Shown here one piece after another: positions 61,401-64,000 of a stretch of 64,000 nucleotides of DNA (positions are counted from its first letter, which is position 1; the number at the start of each line of letters is the position of its first letter). The notes beneath the pieces were generated by a model. That model searched no databases. It saw only the letters and a program-made list of their open reading frames with translations, and was not told the origin of the DNA. Both the position numbers and the translations under genes were made by a program. The DNA comes from Autumnicola psychrophila (GTDB lineage: Bacteria > Bacteroidota > Bacteroidia > Flavobacteriales > Flavobacteriaceae), in NCBI RefSeq assembly GCF_031846645.1, contig NZ_JAVRHN010000001.1, positions 124,001 to 188,000 on the forward strand. Direction: 5' to 3'.

Positions 61401-62836
61401 ATGAAAGGGAAGCTACAGTAAAAAATCTAGTACCGGTAAATGGAGCTATAACCAGTCAACTTAAGCAAGATTGGGGGCTAAACGATAAATGGAATGAAAT
61501 TATCGCTCCACGTTTTAAACGTATGAACGAAATAACAAAATCTAATGACTACGGCTACTGGGATAATAAAATTAATGCTTTTAGAACACAAGTTCCTAAA
61601 GATATTGAAACAGGTTTCAGCAAAAAACGCATAGATCACCGCCACCACGCCTTAGACGCCTTAGTAATTGCCTGTACCACTAAAGATCATATTCATTATA
61701 TCACCTCAATTAACACCGAACGTAAGAACCACAGTTTAGTAAAAAAATTACGCAAAACTAAAGATATAGAATTGGGTGGTAAAAAACGAACTGTGGCAAA
61801 ATCTTACAAACAGCCCTGGGATGGTTTTACTATAGATGCTAAAAATGCTTTGGAAGAAATTGTCATTAGCTTTAAGAAAAATATTCGGGTAATAAATCGA
61901 ACCAACAATAAAACATGGCATTGGGAAAAGAAAAATGGGCAATGGAAAAAAGCTTTACAATTACAAAAAGGACATAATTTTGCTGTTAGAAAGCCACTTC
62001 ACAAAGAAACTGTTTCCGGATTAATAGATATCACCACTCCCAAAGGAAAAGTGGCTACTGCCACACGGGCGAATGTTTCAGATATAAAAAACCACAAACA
62101 TATCGATAAAATTACTGACAAGAGCATACAAAAAATTCTAAGGAGCCATGTCAAAAACTATCTGGATCACAATGGAAAGGAAGATTTCGCAGAAGCATTC
62201 AGTCCCAAAGGAATGACTGATTTAAATCAAAATATAAAAGAATTAAACAACGGTAAAAATCACCAACCCATTTATAAGGTAAGACAATATGAAGTAGGTA
62301 GTAAATTTAGTGTAGGAGAACGAGGTAATAAAACAGATAAGTATGTAGAAGCTGCAAAAGGAACAAATCTTTACTTTGCGGTGTATTGGGACGATAAGAA
62401 GAAAAAGCGAAACTTTGAAACCATTCCTTTAAACGAGGTTGTAGAGCATCAAAAACAAATGGCTCACATCCCGATGAAAGACAAAGAACCAATACCTATA
62501 AATCATAATAAAGGCAAATTTTTATTCTTTCTCTCGCCAAATGATCTGGTTTATATTCCTGATAGAGAAGACATAGATTCTGACATCATTCCTGAGAATC
62601 TAAAAAAGGAGAACATCTATAAGATGGTGAGTAGTTCTGGTACCGAGTGCTACTTTGTTCAGCAGCATATTGCTTCACTGATTAAAAAATATGATACCAA
62701 ATCTGGAATAGGAGAGTTTGCAAGCAAAAATAAACTTGAAGTGACAATCTGGGAAGACAGTCCACAAAGGATAAAAGAGACATGCTATAAACTAAAAGTT
62801 GACCGCTTGGGTAATATTCAAAAAAAAACTAAATGA
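58442..62836 (+). CDS. cas9: CRISPR-associated endonuclease Cas9, subtype II-C, large Bacteroidota form
   Basis: 1464 residues. RuvC-I is RILGLDLGTNSIGWAL with D8; the bridge helix follows (RGMRRLNERYLLRRQRLHR). RuvC-II is HLELGREM with E746, RuvC-III RIDHRHHALDALVIAC with H1069 and D1072. The HNH domain has H870 (IEHIIPQSRFFDDS), N884 and N893 with the same spacing as Streptococcus pyogenes H840/N854/N863. All nuclease residues are present. It cuts DNA guided by crRNA and tracrRNA. The gene overlaps cas1 by 4 bases (ATGA), and a cas2 follows; no csn2 or cas4 is seen, which supports II-C. The PAM-interacting domain (about 1250-1464) is unlike the best-known types. Confidence 0.97.
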   Translation: MKRILGLDLGTNSIGWALTEQDFENKAGRILGMGTRVIPMSQDILGKFDSGNSISQTAERTGYRGMRRLNERYLLRRQRLHRILNILGFLPNHYSKAIDFHNKLGQFLPEKEVKLNYRLNGGPKHHFIFLDSFEEMAKEFEAKHPDLKIPYDWTLYYLRQKALKDKISKEELAWVLLNFNQKRGYYQLRGEEEETDKNQEYVSLKVKELISTGEAIKGKTLYKVIFENDWEYDRDITKTEDWENQEREFIVTTKTNKDGSTKRTFKKVDSEQDWIAIKKKTEQNIDESDKTVGSFIYKNLLEKPNQKIRGSLVKTIERKYYKKELTKILEAQKEFHPELRNKDLYQKCLNELYPRNEAHQSNITNKDFTYLIVDDIIFYQRPLKTKKSTISNCAYEKRFFKKDGEIQEKPLKGIPKSNPFYQEFRLWQFIQNLRIYKKIALDKEKAKIDEDITNQLFPDTESMVKLFDFLNNKKEIDQNQLLKYFSDLKLIPKQKKDALSYRWNYVEDRKYPCNTTRAEFLSRLKKLKDIQENFLDEKTEKELWHIVYSVKDKKDFEKALDTFASKKEISKSEFVENFKKIAPYPNEYGAYSEKAIKKLLPLMRMGKYWNEESLKPEIKNRIKDIQERLRAIKFNKDKIETVADDAYKKQVLKSFIKFENKKNPFEGLNTYQACYAVYERHSEVSEIINWQSPRDIEFYLNETFKQHQLKNPIVEQVVTETLRIVRDIWKYYGNSKPNFFSEIHLELGREMRNSAEKRQRLSNQNSERENTNLRIKAVLEELQDEGLKEVKPYSPNQQEILKLYEEGVYFNAKYDQVSEDEIEAIRKKNSPTKKDILRYKLWLEQGYRSPYTGNIIPMSKLFTTDYQIEHIIPQSRFFDDSFNNKVICESAINPYPYKDNQTAFEFINNSRGCVVPELGLNGKECTIFTVEEYEAHCKSYYSKNRTKLKYLLSEDIPEGFIHRQLNDSRYISKFIKGLLSNILRESNEREATVKNLVPVNGAITSQLKQDWGLNDKWNEIIAPRFKRMNEITKSNDYGYWDNKINAFRTQVPKDIETGFSKKRIDHRHHALDALVIACTTKDHIHYITSINTERKNHSLVKKLRKTKDIELGGKKRTVAKSYKQPWDGFTIDAKNALEEIVISFKKNIRVINRTNNKTWHWEKKNGQWKKALQLQKGHNFAVRKPLHKETVSGLIDITTPKGKVATATRANVSDIKNHKHIDKITDKSIQKILRSHVKNYLDHNGKEDFAEAFSPKGMTDLNQNIKELNNGKNHQPIYKVRQYEVGSKFSVGERGNKTDKYVEAAKGTNLYFAVYWDDKKKKRNFETIPLNEVVEHQKQMAHIPMKDKEPIPINHNKGKFLFFLSPNDLVYIPDREDIDSDIIPENLKKENIYKMVSSSGTECYFVQQHIASLIKKYDTKSGIGEFASKNKLEVTIWEDSPQRIKETCYKLKVDRLGNIQKKTK

Positions 62837-63729
62837 TAAAACGCAGCCTCTTTTTCTCCAATCCTGCCTACCTCAGCACCAAAAATGAACAGTTAGTGAT
62901 TTCTTTTCCAGGAGAAGGAAAAGAAGATAAAACAGTTCCCATTGAGGATATTGGAATGTTAGTTTTGGAAAACCCTCAAATAACTATTACCAACGGGTTA
63001 ATTACAAAACTCATTCAAAATAAAGCGGCGGTGGTAAATTGCGATAAACAGCACCTGCCCTGCTCTATTCTGCAACCCCTTGTGGGGCATACCGAACAAA
63101 CCGAACGTTTTTCGACTCAACTCAGTGCCAGTTTACCTTTAAAGAAGAATTTATGGCAGCAAACCATTAGTGCTAAAATTAGTAATCAGGCGCAGCACCT
63201 TTTCCGCAGAAATAAAAACCATAAAAAACTGGTGCGTTGGGCAGGAGAGGTAAAAAGTGGCGATACCGAAAATCATGAAGCCGTTGCAGCCGCCCATTAT
63301 TGGCAAAACCTTTTTAATATAGAAGGCTTTACAAGATATAGACATGGAGATCCACCAAACAACCTGCTTAACTACGGCTATGCTATTCTACGGGCAATAA
63401 CCGCAAGAGCCCTTATAAGTTCCGGCTTATTACCGGGAGTGGGAATTTTCCACCATAACAAATATAATGCATTCGCCCTGGCCGATGATATTATGGAACC
63501 TTATCGCATTTATGTAGATGATTTAGTTTATGAAATGGTTGTTGCGGAAGAGAATATAGATGAGTTGACTATAGACCTGAAATCACAACTTCTAAGAATT
63601 CCTGCTTTAGATGTTTTTATTGATGGAAAATGGAGCCCATTAATGGTAGCCCTCAGTAGGACGACTAATTCACTTTACGAGTGTTTTGCAAATCTAAGCC
63701 GAAAGGTTCTTTATCCGGTTTACCAGTAA
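62833..63729 (+). CDS. cas1: CRISPR-associated integrase Cas1, type II
   Basis: 298 residues, normal for type II Cas1. The N-terminal beta domain opens MIKRSLFFSNPAYLSTKNEQLVI; the metal site is E149 (ENHEAVAAAHYW), H207 (GIFHHNKYN) and E222 (LADDIMEPYR), the same spacing as in S. pyogenes Cas1. Cas1 with Cas2 inserts new spacers. It starts within the cas9 stop codon, so the three genes form one operon. Intact. Confidence 0.95.
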   Translation: MIKRSLFFSNPAYLSTKNEQLVISFPGEGKEDKTVPIEDIGMLVLENPQITITNGLITKLIQNKAAVVNCDKQHLPCSILQPLVGHTEQTERFSTQLSASLPLKKNLWQQTISAKISNQAQHLFRRNKNHKKLVRWAGEVKSGDTENHEAVAAAHYWQNLFNIEGFTRYRHGDPPNNLLNYGYAILRAITARALISSGLLPGVGIFHHNKYNAFALADDIMEPYRIYVDDLVYEMVVAEENIDELTIDLKSQLLRIPALDVFIDGKWSPLMVALSRTTNSLYECFANLSRKVLYPVYQ

Positions 63730-63765
63730 TATTATGTATGAAGTAGGGAATTCAACATTAATAAT

Positions 63766-64000
63766 ATGGATGAAAAATTTTCACGCCTAAATCAATATCG
63801 AAGCATGTGGGTATTAGTTTTTTTTGATCTTCCAACTGAAACCAGGATAGAACGAAAAGCGGCAGCCCGTTTTAGAAAAGACCTTCTTGATGATGGTTTC
63901 GGGATGTTTCAGTTTTCAATTTATACCAGGTTCTGCGCGAGCCGTGAAAACGCCGATGTACATACCAAACGGACCAAAGGAAACCTTCCAAAAAAAGGAA
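63766..64000 (+). CDS. cas2: CRISPR-associated endoribonuclease-like Cas2, truncated by window edge
   Basis: The first 78 codons are visible from ATG 63766 (MDEKFSRLNQYRSMWVLVFFDLP). The conserved Asp is D21 in VFFDLP, and the RKDLLDDGFGMFQFSIYTR and HTKRTKGNLP segments are typical of type II Cas2. The 37-base spacer from cas1 and the same strand suggest one operon. Upstream ATGs at 63734 and 63738 are out of frame or stop quickly. The end and the CRISPR array are beyond the window. Confidence 0.93.
   Translation, partial: MDEKFSRLNQYRSMWVLVFFDLPTETRIERKAAARFRKDLLDDGFGMFQFSIYTRFCASRENADVHTKRTKGNLPKKG

Overview
The window reads as chromosomal DNA of a member of the Bacteroidota, most likely a marine or soil Flavobacteriaceae species (Gramella/Salegentibacter-like; this genus-level guess is inference). 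The pointers are a SusC/SusD pair, a type IX secretion (T9SS) trio with a type B sorting domain, promoters of the form TTTG-N19-TAnnTTTG, a str-S10 ribosomal cluster without tuf, a BfmA-type mobilization protein, and a large subtype II-C Cas9 of the Bacteroidota kind.

Layout. 1-9286 (minus strand) is the str/S10/spc ribosomal cluster from rpsL down to a truncated rplE, driven by a canonical promoter at 9341-9371; an intrinsic terminator or attenuator separates rpsJ from rplC. 9716-15612 (plus) is a SusC/SusD-like nutrient uptake locus with a third, unrecognised lipoprotein. 15709-25632 is ordinary core genome: an RlmB-like rRNA methyltransferase, a rhomboid protease, RarA, three envelope proteins, a YjjG-like nucleotidase, a polysaccharide deacetylase-like protein, RadC and Mpl. 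26018-33386 is a T9SS cargo module: a 1591-residue repeat-rich adhesin-like protein with a gliding-type C-terminal domain, a PorP/SprF partner and an OmpA/PD40 protein. 33966-39202 holds a LexA-like S24 repressor, a lipoprotein, an RSH-type HD hydrolase, a zinc alcohol dehydrogenase and a two-domain universal stress protein.

After 39203 the sequence becomes accessory. A displaced terminator plus a short tRNA-like remnant (39235-39286) marks a probable integration junction. It is followed by a tyrosine integrase, an RteC-like protein, an excisionase-type HTH protein, a replication-initiator-like protein, a DnaC-like helicase loader and a BfmA/BtgA-type mobilization protein. Between and after these genes lie three inverted-repeat structures (43717-43811, 43970-44026, 44881-44957) that could be origin or transfer sites. 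No relaxase is visible.

45013-55586 is a compact seven-gene cluster of unusual composition: an MMPL/RND exporter, a UbiA-superfamily membrane enzyme, a PEP-synthase-like phosphotransferase, a GNAT-like protein, an APH/choline-kinase-like kinase, a BtaA-like (DUF3419) aminocarboxypropyl transferase and an acyl-AMP ligase. I recognise no known pathway with this set. The parsimonious inference is a specialised, exported lipid or lipid-linked metabolite, and this is the strongest candidate for an undescribed system here.

56151-58180 carries two small exported proteins and the wreck of a hipA toxin gene. The window ends in a subtype II-C CRISPR-Cas locus: a divergent tracrRNA gene with its own promoter (58265-58382), cas9 with all catalytic residues, cas1 overlapping it, and the start of cas2. 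The array itself lies beyond the window.
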